Positions 41,768-50,839 of a stretch of DNA of 64,000 nt are shown piece by piece (positions within the stretch are counted from its first letter, which is position 1; each line of letters begins with the position of its first letter). A model generated the notes under the pieces. That model did not search any database, was not told the origin of the DNA, and saw only the letters and a program-made list of their open reading frames with translations. The DNA lies in the NCBI GenBank assembly GCA_964401385.1, contig CAYNYF010000003.1, forward strand, positions 1 to 64,000, given 5' to 3'. The position numbers and the translations under genes are program-made. This DNA is from CAYNYF01 sp964401385. GTDB lineage: Bacteria > Planctomycetota > Phycisphaerae > SM23-33.

Positions 41768-42535
41768 TCATGGCTGCTGGTGGCTCCTCACGCATACGCC
41801 GCGCTGGTTGAGGTACTGCTTGACCTCGGCAAGGGTGTAGTGCCCGTAGTGGAAAATCGACGCGGCCAGGGCGGCGTCGGCCTTGCCTTCGGTCAGCACT
41901 CGGTAGATGTCCTCGGGCCCGCCGGCCCCGCCGGAGGCGATGACCGGGATGGACACGGCATCGCACACCGCGGCGGTCAGTTCCAGGTCGTAGCCGGCGC
42001 GGTGGCCGTCGGCGTCGATGGAGGTCAGCAGGATTTCGCCGGCGCCGAGACCCTCTGCCTGGCGGACCCATTCCAGCGCGTCCATGCCGGTGTGGGTCCT
42101 GCCGGCGTCGACATAGACCTGCCAGCCGTCGCCGGTGCGGAGGGCGTCGACGGCCACCACCACCGCTTGATTGCCGAACGCCTCGGCCGCCTGGCGGATG
42201 AGAGACTTATTCCGAACGGCCGCGGTGTTGATGGAGATTTTCTCGGCCCCGGCCTTCAGCAGCGCCCGGACGTCGTCCAGGGAGCCTATGCCGCCGCCGA
42301 TGGTGTAGGGGATGAAGACCTCCCGCCCGACGCGGGCGGCCAGCTCGCCGACCGTCCGCCGGGCCTGGATGGTGGCGGTGATGTCCAGGAACACCAGCTC
42401 GTCGGCGCCGGCGGCGCTGTAGGCCTTGCCGCATTCGATCGGGTCGCCGGCGTCGCGCAGGTCCGCGAACGACCGGCCTTTGACCACCCGCCCGCGCTTC
42501 ACGTCCAGGCACGGAATGATTCGCTTTGCCAACAC
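41768..42535 (-). CDS. hisF: Imidazole glycerol-phosphate synthase cyclase subunit HisF
   Basis: HisF, 255 residues, TIM barrel that uses ammonia from HisH to form imidazole glycerol phosphate and AICAR in histidine synthesis. Signatures: IIPCLDVKRGRVVKG (catalytic Asp11), IPYTIGGGI, AEKISINTAA, GAGEILLTSIDADG, PVIASGGAGG and DAALAASIFHYG. GTG start with AGGAAA upstream. It lies 45 bases after hisH in the same operon, the natural partner. Confidence 0.96.
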   Translation of the reverse strand: MLAKRIIPCLDVKRGRVVKGRSFADLRDAGDPIECGKAYSAAGADELVFLDITATIQARRTVGELAARVGREVFIPYTIGGGIGSLDDVRALLKAGAEKISINTAAVRNKSLIRQAAEAFGNQAVVVAVDALRTGDGWQVYVDAGRTHTGMDALEWVRQAEGLGAGEILLTSIDADGHRAGYDLELTAAVCDAVSIPVIASGGAGGPEDIYRVLTEGKADAALAASIFHYGHYTLAEVKQYLNQRGVCVRSHQQP

Positions 42536-42580
42536 AGTCGCTTTCCTGACGGCGCGGGCTTCCCGCCTGCGCCGGTCCGG

Positions 42581-43186
42581 CTACTTGCAAAGCCTACAGA
42601 AATTATCCAGCATCTTCAGGCCCGTCGGGCCGGACTTCTCCGGGTGAAACTGCACCGCGAAGAGCTGCCGCTTCTGCACGGCCGAGGCGTAGCTGCCGCC
42701 GTAGTCCGTCGTGCCGATGACTACGGCTCCATCGGTCGGCACGACCCGATAGGAGTGGGCGAAATAGAACCAGTCTGGATCACGGATGCCCTCGAACAGG
42801 GCCGAACGCCGCTCCTGGCGGAGCTGGTTCCAGCCCATGTGGGGCACCGTCAGCCCGGCCGGGAAACGCTCGACCGTCCCGCGGATGATTCCCAGCCCTG
42901 CGTGAGACCCGTGTTCTTCGCTTTCGTCGAACAACAGTTGCAGGCCCAGGCAAATGCCCAGGAACGGCCTGCCGCTGCCGGCGGCCTGGCGGACCGCCTC
43001 GATCAGCTCCAGCCGGCGGAGGTTCTTCATTGCCTGCGGGAAAGCGCCCACGCCAGGCAGTATCACCCCGGCGGCGGCGGCGACATCCGCGGCGCCGCCG
43101 GTCACCATGGCCTCTTCGCCCAGCCGGTCCAGGGCGTACTTGACGGACTCGATGTTTCCCAGGCCGTAATCGGCGATTGCGATCAT
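42581..43186 (-). CDS. hisH: Imidazole glycerol-phosphate synthase glutaminase subunit HisH
   Basis: HisH, 201 residues, class I glutamine amidotransferase that supplies ammonia to HisF. It starts MIAIADYGLGN; the nucleophile Cys79 is in FLGICLGLQLLF and the His/Glu pair in FHPEKSG. All catalytic residues are present, in contrast to the guaA of this window. An upstream in-frame extension is rejected: it would add 49 Arg/Pro residues, and the ATG at 43186 gives the standard N-terminus. First gene of hisH-hisF. Confidence 0.96.
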   Translation of the reverse strand: MIAIADYGLGNIESVKYALDRLGEEAMVTGGAADVAAAAGVILPGVGAFPQAMKNLRRLELIEAVRQAAGSGRPFLGICLGLQLLFDESEEHGSHAGLGIIRGTVERFPAGLTVPHMGWNQLRQERRSALFEGIRDPDWFYFAHSYRVVPTDGAVVIGTTDYGGSYASAVQKRQLFAVQFHPEKSGPTGLKMLDNFCRLCK

Positions 43187-43493
43187 TTCACTCTGCAAGA
43201 TGCCAGGGACCGCCCACCAGCCGGCGGGGCGACGTTCGTCGCCGGTGTGTTCCCCGCTGCCCGGGCCGGGCCGTCGCCTCCATGGCGCTGGCCCCCGTCG
43301 GCTGACGCGGGGGGCGGAAGGCGGCCAAAGCATCGCTGGCGGTCGTCAGTATATGAGTGTAATGGGTCCGGCGACGGCGGACAATGAATCGGGCTGATAT
43401 GATAGCTCGGGAAAGAGGGATCTATGGATTCGGGGCCGGGCTGGGTCCTTGACTGTGGCCGTGGGGTGACTGGCCTGGATGGCAAAAAGAGTC
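43187..43493. other. Non-coding stretch between divergent hisH and the zinc-ribbon gene
   Basis: GC-rich spacer that must hold the hisH promoter (minus strand). I see no convincing -35/-10 pair for hisH, no RNA gene and no conserved small reading frame. The plus-strand promoter of the next gene begins at 43494. Confidence 0.5.
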
Positions 43494-43521
43494 TTGATTT
43501 ACTCAGCCGACGGGGGATAAT
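43494..43521 (+). promoter_or_regulatory. Putative promoter of the zinc-ribbon/RNase H genes
   Basis: TTGATT and GATAAT separated by 16 bases, 33 bases before the ATG at 43554, which has AGAGGAG as ribosome-binding site. Confidence 0.55.
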
Positions 43522-43553
43522 AAGGGGCTTTAGCAAGTAAAGAGGAGCGATGC

Positions 43554-44363
43554 ATGGGAGAAACGTTGGAGGCGCTGCTTAAGCTGCAATCCGTCGAGCT
43601 TCGGCTTGTGACGGTCCGCAGACAGTTGAGCAGGCAGAGCGCCGCCGTCGACGCCCAGCAGGACCGGATCAAACAGCTCGAAGGGGAATTCGAGAGACTT
43701 CACGATGAAACCCTTCAGCGCCAGAAAGGGGCGGCTGCGCTCGAGTTGGACCTGAAGAGCAGAGAAGAGGACGTCGCCAAGCTTCGCGCCTCCCTCAACA
43801 CGGCCAAAACCAACAAGGAATACGCCGCTATCCTCACCCAGCTCAACACCGTCAAGGCCGACAATTCCAGGCTGGAGGATCAGGCCCTCCGGCTGATGCA
43901 GCAGGTGGATGAAGCTCGGGTCAAGGCCGAAGAGGTGCGCAAGCAACTGGACCAGGCGACCCAGCAGCTCGAGGAGATCCAGCGCACCTCGGCCGAGGAG
44001 GTCGGCAGGCTGGAGGAAATGATAGCGAAGCTTCAGCAGGAGCGGGACAGCGCGGCCGGGATCGTGCCGCCGCCGGTCCTGGCGGTCTTCGAACGGATCG
44101 CGTCCATGCGCGAGGGCGAGGCGATGGCAAAAATCGAGATCGAAGGTAAGAAGCCCCCGTACGAGTACATCTGCGGGGGCTGCTTTATGTCCATCGCCGC
44201 GGAAAACGCCAACGCCCTGCAGACGCGTGACGAGCTGCGGTTCTGCGACCACTGTGGGCGGATTCTGTACCTTGCCGGGGAGGGTGCCGGTGGTGATAGC
44301 CCGCCGTCCGGGGCCTCTGAGCACGCCTCGCCTCAAGGAGCCGGAGACGGTCGCGAGGTTTGA
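43554..44363 (+). CDS. Coiled-coil protein with C4-type zinc ribbon
   Basis: 269 residues: residues 1-165 form a long coiled coil (LLKLQSVELRLVTVRRQL..NKEYAAILTQLNTVKADN), then a C4 zinc ribbon with YICGGCFMSI and FCDHCGRILY, ending in a low-complexity Gly/Ser tail. This is the widespread C4-type zinc-ribbon family (zf-RING_7), proposed nucleic-acid-associated but functionally undefined. AGAGGAG precedes the ATG at 7 bases. It is 3 bases ahead of the RNase H gene, a recurrent pairing, so a role around RNA-DNA hybrids is plausible. Confidence 0.85.
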   Translation: MGETLEALLKLQSVELRLVTVRRQLSRQSAAVDAQQDRIKQLEGEFERLHDETLQRQKGAAALELDLKSREEDVAKLRASLNTAKTNKEYAAILTQLNTVKADNSRLEDQALRLMQQVDEARVKAEEVRKQLDQATQQLEEIQRTSAEEVGRLEEMIAKLQQERDSAAGIVPPPVLAVFERIASMREGEAMAKIEIEGKKPPYEYICGGCFMSIAAENANALQTRDELRFCDHCGRILYLAGEGAGGDSPPSGASEHASPQGAGDGREV

Positions 44364-44366
44364 AGG

Positions 44367-44813
44367 ATGGGCGCCGGCAAGTTCTCGCTTGTGATACACA
44401 TCGACGGGGGCGCGCGCGGCAATCCGGGCCCGGCCGCCGCGGCAGTCGTTGCCCGCAGCGCCGACGATGGCACGGTGTTATTTCAAGGCGGCTTCTTCCT
44501 GGGCAGCGCCACCAACAACGTCGCCGAATACCACGCCCTTCTGGAAGCGTTCTCGGTGGCCGATTCGCTTGGAGCCGATGTCATCGAGATTTACAGCGAC
44601 TCGGAGCTGCTGGTCCGGCAGATGAACGGCGTATACCGCGTGAAGAACGACAGGCTGCGTGAGCTTTTTGACCGCGCCCAGCAGTTGTGCCGGAACTTCC
44701 GACGATGTACATTCCGCCATGTCCGGCGCGATAAAAACAAGGACGCGGACAAACTGGTCGGCCAGGCGATCAATCTGAAGGGCAACGTCGAGGACGCGGA
44801 AAAAGCCGGCTGA
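44367..44813 (+). CDS. RNase H-like protein
   Basis: Reverse-transcriptase-like/RNase HI-family protein, 148 residues. Catalytic acids are in HIDGGARGNPGP (Asp), NNVAEYHALLEA (Glu) and IYSDSELLVRQMNGVY (Asp); the fourth is likely in RDKNKDADKLVGQAI. The long basic helix of E. coli RNase HI is absent, as in the archaeal/ypdQ-type enzymes. It would cleave RNA in RNA-DNA hybrids. It sits 3 bases after the zinc-ribbon gene and 77 bases before dnaG, a replication context. Confidence 0.9.
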   Translation: MGAGKFSLVIHIDGGARGNPGPAAAAVVARSADDGTVLFQGGFFLGSATNNVAEYHALLEAFSVADSLGADVIEIYSDSELLVRQMNGVYRVKNDRLRELFDRAQQLCRNFRRCTFRHVRRDKNKDADKLVGQAINLKGNVEDAEKAG

Positions 44814-44890
44814 CCGGTCAATCCGTTGACTGGTTTCCCGATAGACCAAGTTACTGAAGTACCGATCAGGCGGTCAACGAAATCGCAGCG

Positions 44891-46690
44891 ATGGCGCGTT
44901 ATCCCGAAAGCTTCATCCATCAGGTCCAGCAGGCCACCGACATCGTCGAGCTGGTGGGGCAGTACGTCGCCCTGAAGAAGCGCGGCAAGGAGTTCGTGGG
45001 CCTGTGCCCGTTCCACGACGATAACCGCCCGAGCTTGAATGTTTCTGCGACGAAGCAGATCTTCAAATGTTTCGCCTGCGGGGCCGGCGGAGGGGTCTTC
45101 CAGTTCCTGATGCAGTCGCAGAAGGTCACGTTTCCCGAGGCGGTTCGCGAGTTGGCCGGGCGGGCCGGCATCCCTCTCCCGGCCGTGGCGACCTCCCCGG
45201 ACGCGGATCGTAGCCTTTCGCCGGAGGTGCTGACGGAGTTGTGCACGTTTGCGGCGAGATTCTTCCGCGATCAGCTCTTTTCCGAGGCCGGCTTAAAGGC
45301 TTTGACGTACGCCCGCGGCCGGAAGCTCAGCGACGAGTCCATCCGCCGGTTCGGGCTGGGCTTCGCCCCGGATTCTTGGGAAGCCCTGCACGCCGCCGCG
45401 GGCGGCGCCGGCTTTAGCGACAGGCAGCTCGTGTCGGCCGGTCTGGTCAGCCAGAGAGACGATGGCTCCTGCTACGACCGGTTCCGCAATCGTCTGATAT
45501 TCCCGATCTTCAACGTGGCCGGAAAGGTCGTTGCCTTCGGGGGCCGGGTACTGGCGGACGACCAGCAGCCCAAGTACCTCAACAGCCCCGAGACGGTCCT
45601 GTTCGACAAGTCGGCGAATCTCTACGGTCTGAACTGGGCCCGCCAGGAGATCGCACGCTCCGAACAGGCCGTCGTCGTCGAGGGCTACCTGGACGCGTTG
45701 ATGTGCCATCAGGCGGCGATCAGCAACGTGGTGGCGACTCTGGGCACGGCGCTGACGGAACGGCACGTTCGAATCTTGAGCCGCTATTCCCGGGATGTGG
45801 TCCTGCTGTTTGACGCTGACGCGGCCGGTGAGCGGGCGGCGGTCAGGACGATCGAGTTGTTCCTGACTCAGCGGCTCAACGTCCGCATTGCCACGGTGCC
45901 GCAGGTGCAGGGCCGGGAAGTGAAGGACCCTTGCGACTACGTCTTGGCTGCCGGGGCTGAGGCCATGAAAAAGCTGGTGACCGAGGCCCCGGACTCTCTG
46001 GCGTACGCCTGGTCGCGCCGCTCGGCCGATTACAGCCGGGCTGAGACGCTGGCGGAAAAGCGAACGATTGTCGAAGACTTCCTTCGGCTGGTCGTGTCCT
46101 CGGCGACGTATGGGGTGATCGACGCCCTTCGCCAGGGCCTGCTGGCGGGCCACATAGCGGAGCTGGTAGGGCTTTCGCCGCGTGAGATTGCCGATCAGAT
46201 GCGAAGCCTTGCCCGGCAGGTTGGCCGGGCCGGCGCTACCGGCCGCGTGGGTGCCTCCGAGCGGGCCGTCGGCTTTTCGGCGCGGGCCGAGAGATGGGTC
46301 CTGGAGGTGCTGCTCAACGCGCCGGAGCTTTTCGGACAGGTTCGCGGGCGGATCACTCCCGCAATGTTCGGCGATCCGGCGCTGCGAGCCGTGGCCGAAG
46401 AGGTCTGGCGCCTGGGCGAGGCCGACCGGCTGGAACTTGCGGCCGTCCTGGGCGCCAGTGACAGCGAGCGTTGGGGGCGGCTTGTCACAGACCTTCAGAT
46501 TACCGGCGAGAAACGCGGCAACCACGAGAGCACGCTGGCCGAGGCGACCGAAGATTTCCATCGCCGCCAGCGGCGCGAGGAACTGCAAAACCTTAAAGAA
46601 CAAGGGGATACCGACAAAGTCGCGTTGATGAGAAAGATCGCTGAACACGCCCGCCAACCCGATCCCCGGCGGCGCCCCAGACTGTCCTAA
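44891..46690 (+). CDS. dnaG: DNA primase
   Basis: DnaG primase, 599 residues, makes RNA primers for lagging-strand synthesis. The CHC2 zinc finger has Cys39, His42, Cys60 and Cys63 (LCPFHDDNRPS, FKCFACG). The catalytic core follows (FGLGFAPDSW, RNRLIFPIFN, GRVL, KYLNSPET) with TOPRIM motifs VVVEGYLDAL and LLFDADAAGERAA. The C-terminal helicase-interaction domain (about 450-599) is present but poorly conserved. It is directly upstream of rpoD: two genes of the classical macromolecular-synthesis operon without rpsU. Confidence 0.96.
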   Translation: MARYPESFIHQVQQATDIVELVGQYVALKKRGKEFVGLCPFHDDNRPSLNVSATKQIFKCFACGAGGGVFQFLMQSQKVTFPEAVRELAGRAGIPLPAVATSPDADRSLSPEVLTELCTFAARFFRDQLFSEAGLKALTYARGRKLSDESIRRFGLGFAPDSWEALHAAAGGAGFSDRQLVSAGLVSQRDDGSCYDRFRNRLIFPIFNVAGKVVAFGGRVLADDQQPKYLNSPETVLFDKSANLYGLNWARQEIARSEQAVVVEGYLDALMCHQAAISNVVATLGTALTERHVRILSRYSRDVVLLFDADAAGERAAVRTIELFLTQRLNVRIATVPQVQGREVKDPCDYVLAAGAEAMKKLVTEAPDSLAYAWSRRSADYSRAETLAEKRTIVEDFLRLVVSSATYGVIDALRQGLLAGHIAELVGLSPREIADQMRSLARQVGRAGATGRVGASERAVGFSARAERWVLEVLLNAPELFGQVRGRITPAMFGDPALRAVAEEVWRLGEADRLELAAVLGASDSERWGRLVTDLQITGEKRGNHESTLAEATEDFHRRQRREELQNLKEQGDTDKVALMRKIAEHARQPDPRRRPRLS

Positions 46691-46746
46691 GCCAGTAGGG
46701 CCAAAGTCTTAGCGGCTGCGGCGAAGAGAAAATATGGCCTGAGGCC

Positions 46747-46776
46747 TTGACCCGAAGGGGAAATGTTACGTAGAAT
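46747..46776 (+). promoter_or_regulatory. Putative internal promoter of rpoD
   Basis: TTGACC and TAGAAT separated by 18 bases in the 121-base dnaG-rpoD gap, 35 bases before the first ATG of rpoD. This suggests rpoD can be transcribed apart from dnaG, as in other bacteria. Confidence 0.5.
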
Positions 46777-46811
46777 ACGATGTTTGCAAATCTCTCCGCG
46801 AATTCGCTGCC

Positions 46812-48515
46812 ATGCAGAACGAAAAGCGACCTGCCATGACCAAGCTTATGGACGAATCCATCAGCGCCCTTATCGAAAAGGGAAAGTCCCGTGGGTATCT
46901 GACCTACGAGGAGATGAACGACGATCTGCCCGGCGAGGCGATCGAGCCGGACAAGCTTGATTCGCTGCTGATGACTCTGGACGAGCTGGGGATCGACCTG
47001 ATCGACGAGTCGGAAGTGCCCGCGCGCGAGAAGTTCGCCGACGGCACAGAGGAGAAAGCCGCCAAGGAGCCGGGAAAGGACGAGGTCAAGACGGCTCTGC
47101 AGCAAGAGCTGGAGGGCGAGAGGAACCGCATCGACGACCCGGTGCGGATGTACCTGACGCAGATGGGCGAGATCCCGCTGCTGACCCGGTCGGAGGAGAT
47201 CGCCCTGGCCAAGAAGATCGAGATGACGCGGATGCACTTCCGCCGCCGGGTGCTGGAGAGCGATTACTGTGCCGCCCAGGCCACCGAGATCCTTCAGCAG
47301 GTTGACGATGGGGACCTCCCGTTCGATCGGACAATGAAGATCTCCACGGCCGAGAATCTTGCCAAGGACACGATCAGCGAGCGGATTCCGATCAACCTGG
47401 TAACGTTGCGGAAGGCTCTCCAGGCCAACATGATTGATTGGGAGACCGTCAAGACTCCCAGGACTTCCGCCGAGCGTCGCAAACGCCGGCTGCGAAAGAT
47501 ATGGCGACGCCGCCGACGCGTGGCCAAGCTGGTGGAGGAGTTGTCGCTGCGCACCTCCAGGGTCCAGCCGTTGATGAAGAAGCTCGCCCACATCTGCGAC
47601 AAGACCGAGGAGATTCAGCGTGCGATCGAATCGGTCGGAGTCAACCAGACGCCCCCGGAAGACGTGTCCGTCATGCGAGAGGAAATCGATGGCCTGATCG
47701 ACCTGGTCATGGAAGAGCCCCCGTTGCTGAGAAAGCGCGTCAAGGCCATCCAGAAGGTCTTCAACGATTACGAGCAGGCCAAGCGCGAGCTGTCCGGCGG
47801 CAACCTCCGCCTGGTGGTTTCCATCGCCAAGAAATACCGCAACCGCGGCTTGAGCTTCCTGGACATCATCCAGGAAGGCAACACGGGCCTGATGCGGGCC
47901 GTGGACAAGTATGAGTATCGTCGGGGGTACAAGTTCAGCACGTATGCGACCTGGTGGATTCGTCAGGCGATCACGCGGGCCATCGCCGATCACGCCCGCA
48001 CCATCCGCATCCCCGTGCACATGATCGAGACCATGTCCAAGCTGCGGAACATTTCCAAGCGAATGGTCCAGGAGCTGGGACGGGAGCCGACCATCGAGGA
48101 GATCGCCAGGGAAGCCGGCATGACCGTCTCCGAGGCCCGCCGCGTGCTGAAGATCTCGCGGCATCCGATCAGCCTGGACAGGCCCGTCGGCGAAAGCGAG
48201 GACTCTTACTTCGGCGACTTCATCGAGGATGAAACGGCCGAGAACCCCGTCGAGTCCGCCGGCAGCGAAATGCTCAAGGAACGCATCGAGGAGGTGCTCA
48301 AGACGCTCACCTACCGCGAGCGGGAGATCATCAAGCTCCGCTACGGCATTGGGGACGGCTATACCTACACCCTCGAGGAGGTCGGGCGGATCTTCAAGGT
48401 CACGCGCGAGCGTGTTCGCCAGGTCGAGGCCAAAGCCATCCGCAAGCTCCAGCACCCGGTTCGCGCCCGCAAGCTCGAAGGGTTCCTGGTGGAAAAACGG
48501 ATCGCGGAGAGCTAA
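46812..48515 (+). CDS. rpoD: Primary sigma factor RpoD (sigma-70)
   Basis: Housekeeping sigma factor, 567 residues. Region 1.1 is LIEKGKSRGYLTYEEMNDDLP; region 1.2 is DPVRMYLTQMGEIPLLTRSEE. A non-conserved region carries a dense basic patch (about 221-236, RRKRRLRKIWRRRRR). Regions 2.1-2.4 are NLRLVVSIAKKYRNRGLSFL, DIIQEGNTGLMRAVDKYEY and YKFSTYATWWIRQAITRAI; region 3 is RIPVHMIETMSKLRN; region 4.2 is TLEEVGRIFKVTRERVRQVE. The N-terminal start is uncertain: an ATG eight codons later (46836) is possible, and neither has a strong ribosome-binding site. Confidence 0.97.
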   Translation: MQNEKRPAMTKLMDESISALIEKGKSRGYLTYEEMNDDLPGEAIEPDKLDSLLMTLDELGIDLIDESEVPAREKFADGTEEKAAKEPGKDEVKTALQQELEGERNRIDDPVRMYLTQMGEIPLLTRSEEIALAKKIEMTRMHFRRRVLESDYCAAQATEILQQVDDGDLPFDRTMKISTAENLAKDTISERIPINLVTLRKALQANMIDWETVKTPRTSAERRKRRLRKIWRRRRRVAKLVEELSLRTSRVQPLMKKLAHICDKTEEIQRAIESVGVNQTPPEDVSVMREEIDGLIDLVMEEPPLLRKRVKAIQKVFNDYEQAKRELSGGNLRLVVSIAKKYRNRGLSFLDIIQEGNTGLMRAVDKYEYRRGYKFSTYATWWIRQAITRAIADHARTIRIPVHMIETMSKLRNISKRMVQELGREPTIEEIAREAGMTVSEARRVLKISRHPISLDRPVGESEDSYFGDFIEDETAENPVESAGSEMLKERIEEVLKTLTYREREIIKLRYGIGDGYTYTLEEVGRIFKVTRERVRQVEAKAIRKLQHPVRARKLEGFLVEKRIAES

Positions 48516-48714
48516 TCCGACGGCGGGGGTGACAGCAGTATGGCAGCTAGATCGTTTCCCGAAGGAGACTTATCGGGGAATTCTTCCCGCTAGCTAAAGG
48601 CGAACGCGCGCACTTCCGATGCATTTAGGTGGACTTGGAGGTTTCTTGAGAGCCTCCCGGGCCAACGCCTAATCCGGTCGAGGCCGGACCCGGGAATTAT
48701 GTGAGTCTCGGAGC

Positions 48715-50337
48715 ATGGGAAGTCAGCCGGTCAAGGTGCTCATTGTTGATGACCAGGTGCCGATCTGTCAGATGATCGAAAAGGCTCTGGCAGAACGGCA
48801 GTTCGATTGTGCCTGGGTTGGTTCCGGCGAGGCCGCCGAGCAGTGCCTGCTGGCCGAAGACTTCGACGTCGTGGTTCTGGATTTATTGCTCCCGGGTATC
48901 AGCGGCATCGACGTCCTTAAGTTCATATTACAGCACAGACTTTCCGCGCGTGTTATTTGCATGGCCGGCGATTACTCCGGGCACTGGCGCCATGCCGCCG
49001 CGGAGGGCGGCGCATATCACTTCTTCGAAAAACCGTTCGACGTTTTCCAGCTTGCAGAGGCCGTCTCCCGTGCGGCCGAGGAAGGCAGGGATTTGACCTG
49101 TGTGCCCGGAGCAGCCCGGCAGCCGATTCGTCCTGACGACGTCGCCCGGCAGGCGGATCAGCCGAGCCCGGATGCGTTATCTTCCCTTTCGGCGACGAGC
49201 CCCAAGGGCCGCGTGAGAGCGTTTCCAAGCCTTGCAACATTCCGCCAGCCGCTCGGGAGCGTCCATCCATCCCGCCGCCAGCGAACGCCGTGCGCTGCGA
49301 TGGCAATCGGGTTGGACGGTGCTGCGGGGCTAAGATTGGCTCATGGGCAGGATTGCGCCGACTGGGTCTTGGGTCAGCTAGCAGGGCGGATTCGCGGCTG
49401 CTTGGGGCAGGGGGCGTTTCTGGCACGTGGCAGCGCAGACGAGTTTGTGGTGCTGCTGCCGGAATTCTCGGAAGGCCAGGCCGTCGACCTCGGCCGGAAG
49501 ACGCGCCGAGGCGTCAACGCCGGCGTCCTGACGTACAAAGGCCGGGCGCTGGCGGTGTCGGTCTCAGTGGGCCTGGCCGCTGCCGAAGACGGCTTCGTCC
49601 TGGATGGCTCTGAGCTGGTCCACCGCGCTCGCGCGGCCATGCAGGCCGCCAGGGCCGCCGGCGGAAACCGCGTGATCAGTTACGCTGACGTGACCGGCGG
49701 GCGGGCGCCCTTGGATAAGAGGTACCTCAGACAAGTCCTGCTGGAGTCGTCCGGGGCCCTGGTCCGGGCGGTCGAGGCAAAGGACCCTTACACCAGCCAG
49801 CACAGCGTCCACGTGGCCTTCTACGCCAAGCAGTTGGGCCGGCACGTCGGCCTGGCCGAGGAGGACCTGGAGAACATCCGGATCGCGGGCCTGCTGCACG
49901 ACATCGGGAAGATCGCCGTCCCCGATAAGATCCTCACCAAGGTCGGCAAGCTCACCGACCAGGAGTTCGCGTTCATCCGCCGCCACCCGGATGTCGGGGC
50001 GGCCATCCTGGAGAATATCTCCATGCTCCAGACCGAGGCCCGAGTGGTGCGGTTTCATCACGAAAACTGGGATGGAAGCGGGTATCCCACCGGCCTGGCC
50101 GGTGAGGCGATCCCGCTGGGGTCACGAATCATCAACTTGGCCGACAGCATCGACGCCATGCTGATGCACCGGACGTACAAGAGCGCCTACTCGGTCGAGA
50201 AGATGCTTCAGGAGCTGCACGACTGTGCCGGCCGGCAGTTCGACCCGAGCCTTGCCGCTGCCACCGTTGATTGGTGCCGCCGCGAACGCGCCCAGATCAT
50301 CCTGCCTCCCGGCACCAGCCAGGTCGGAACGGCCTAG
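48715..50337 (+). CDS. Response regulator with degenerate GGDEF and HD-GYP output
   Basis: 540 residues. REC domain (1-125): Asp12/13, phospho-acceptor Asp56 in DVVVLDLLLPG, Lys106 in EKPFD. A linker is followed by a GGDEF-like domain (about 205-325) whose signature reads GSADEF (239-244) instead of GGDEF, so cyclase activity is doubtful. The HD-GYP domain (about 350-520) is intact: HSVHVAFYAKQLG, His395/Asp396 in LLHDIGK, HHENWDGSGYPTGL with Gly456-Tyr-Pro. Expected output: cyclic-di-GMP hydrolysis gated by phosphorylation. No sensor kinase is adjacent. Its stop codon shares the tetranucleotide CTAG with the convergent next gene. Confidence 0.9.
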   Translation: MGSQPVKVLIVDDQVPICQMIEKALAERQFDCAWVGSGEAAEQCLLAEDFDVVVLDLLLPGISGIDVLKFILQHRLSARVICMAGDYSGHWRHAAAEGGAYHFFEKPFDVFQLAEAVSRAAEEGRDLTCVPGAARQPIRPDDVARQADQPSPDALSSLSATSPKGRVRAFPSLATFRQPLGSVHPSRRQRTPCAAMAIGLDGAAGLRLAHGQDCADWVLGQLAGRIRGCLGQGAFLARGSADEFVVLLPEFSEGQAVDLGRKTRRGVNAGVLTYKGRALAVSVSVGLAAAEDGFVLDGSELVHRARAAMQAARAAGGNRVISYADVTGGRAPLDKRYLRQVLLESSGALVRAVEAKDPYTSQHSVHVAFYAKQLGRHVGLAEEDLENIRIAGLLHDIGKIAVPDKILTKVGKLTDQEFAFIRRHPDVGAAILENISMLQTEARVVRFHHENWDGSGYPTGLAGEAIPLGSRIINLADSIDAMLMHRTYKSAYSVEKMLQELHDCAGRQFDPSLAAATVDWCRRERAQIILPPGTSQVGTA

Positions 50338-50837
50338 CCGAGTTCTTTGCGGAGGTTGGTCAGGAAGCCTTGCAGGATTTTGGGCGGGATGGTGTCCAGC
50401 GCCGGCTCCAGCACAGTGCCGCTGATGAACTCATCGACGACCTCCCTGGCTACTTCCCCGGCCTCCTTCAGCTCCGAGAGGTGCTTCTGGGCCCGCTCGA
50501 GCTTGCTGTCGGCCATGGCCAGGCAATACCCGACGACCGCAGGGCGGAGGTTGTCTTCCAGTTCGGCCCGTTCCTCTTTCTCCGGCGGGACGGGGAGAAC
50601 GTCCCGGGCGGTCATCTCGGCGATCAGGGCGCGCTCGGTTTCGCGCACGGATTCGTCTTCGTCCCCTCGGGCCCCGGCGTCATCCTCGGGGGCCAGCTCG
50701 ATCAGTTCGTCATCCGAAACAGGTGAGGGAATGTAGTTCGATTGTTTGCAGTAGGGGCACTTGCCGCGCCTGCCGCCGGCCGAATCCGGCGCCTCAACTC
50801 TCTTGCCGCAGTGCTCGCAACGAAAACTGATGGTCAT
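50334..50837 (-). CDS. Zinc-ribbon protein of unknown function
   Basis: 167 residues: N-terminal zinc ribbon CEHCGKRVEAPD..GKCPYCKQ, an acidic linker (about 38-65), then two helical stretches to the end (PPKILQGFLTNLRKEL). This zinc ribbon occurs at the N-terminus of many planctomycete proteins. AGGGGA precedes the ATG at 50837. It is 2 bases downstream of the yjbQ stop, so the two form an operon, and its stop codon overlaps that of the convergent HD-GYP gene (CTAG, 50334-50337). No function is known. Confidence 0.75.
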   Translation of the reverse strand: MTISFRCEHCGKRVEAPDSAGGRRGKCPYCKQSNYIPSPVSDDELIELAPEDDAGARGDEDESVRETERALIAEMTARDVLPVPPEKEERAELEDNLRPAVVGYCLAMADSKLERAQKHLSELKEAGEVAREVVDEFISGTVLEPALDTIPPKILQGFLTNLRKELG

Positions 50838-50839
50838 GG

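Noticed and set aside
48575..48596. Hairpin CGGGGAATTCTTCCCG after rpoD
   Set aside because: Short stem and no T-run; termination not supported.
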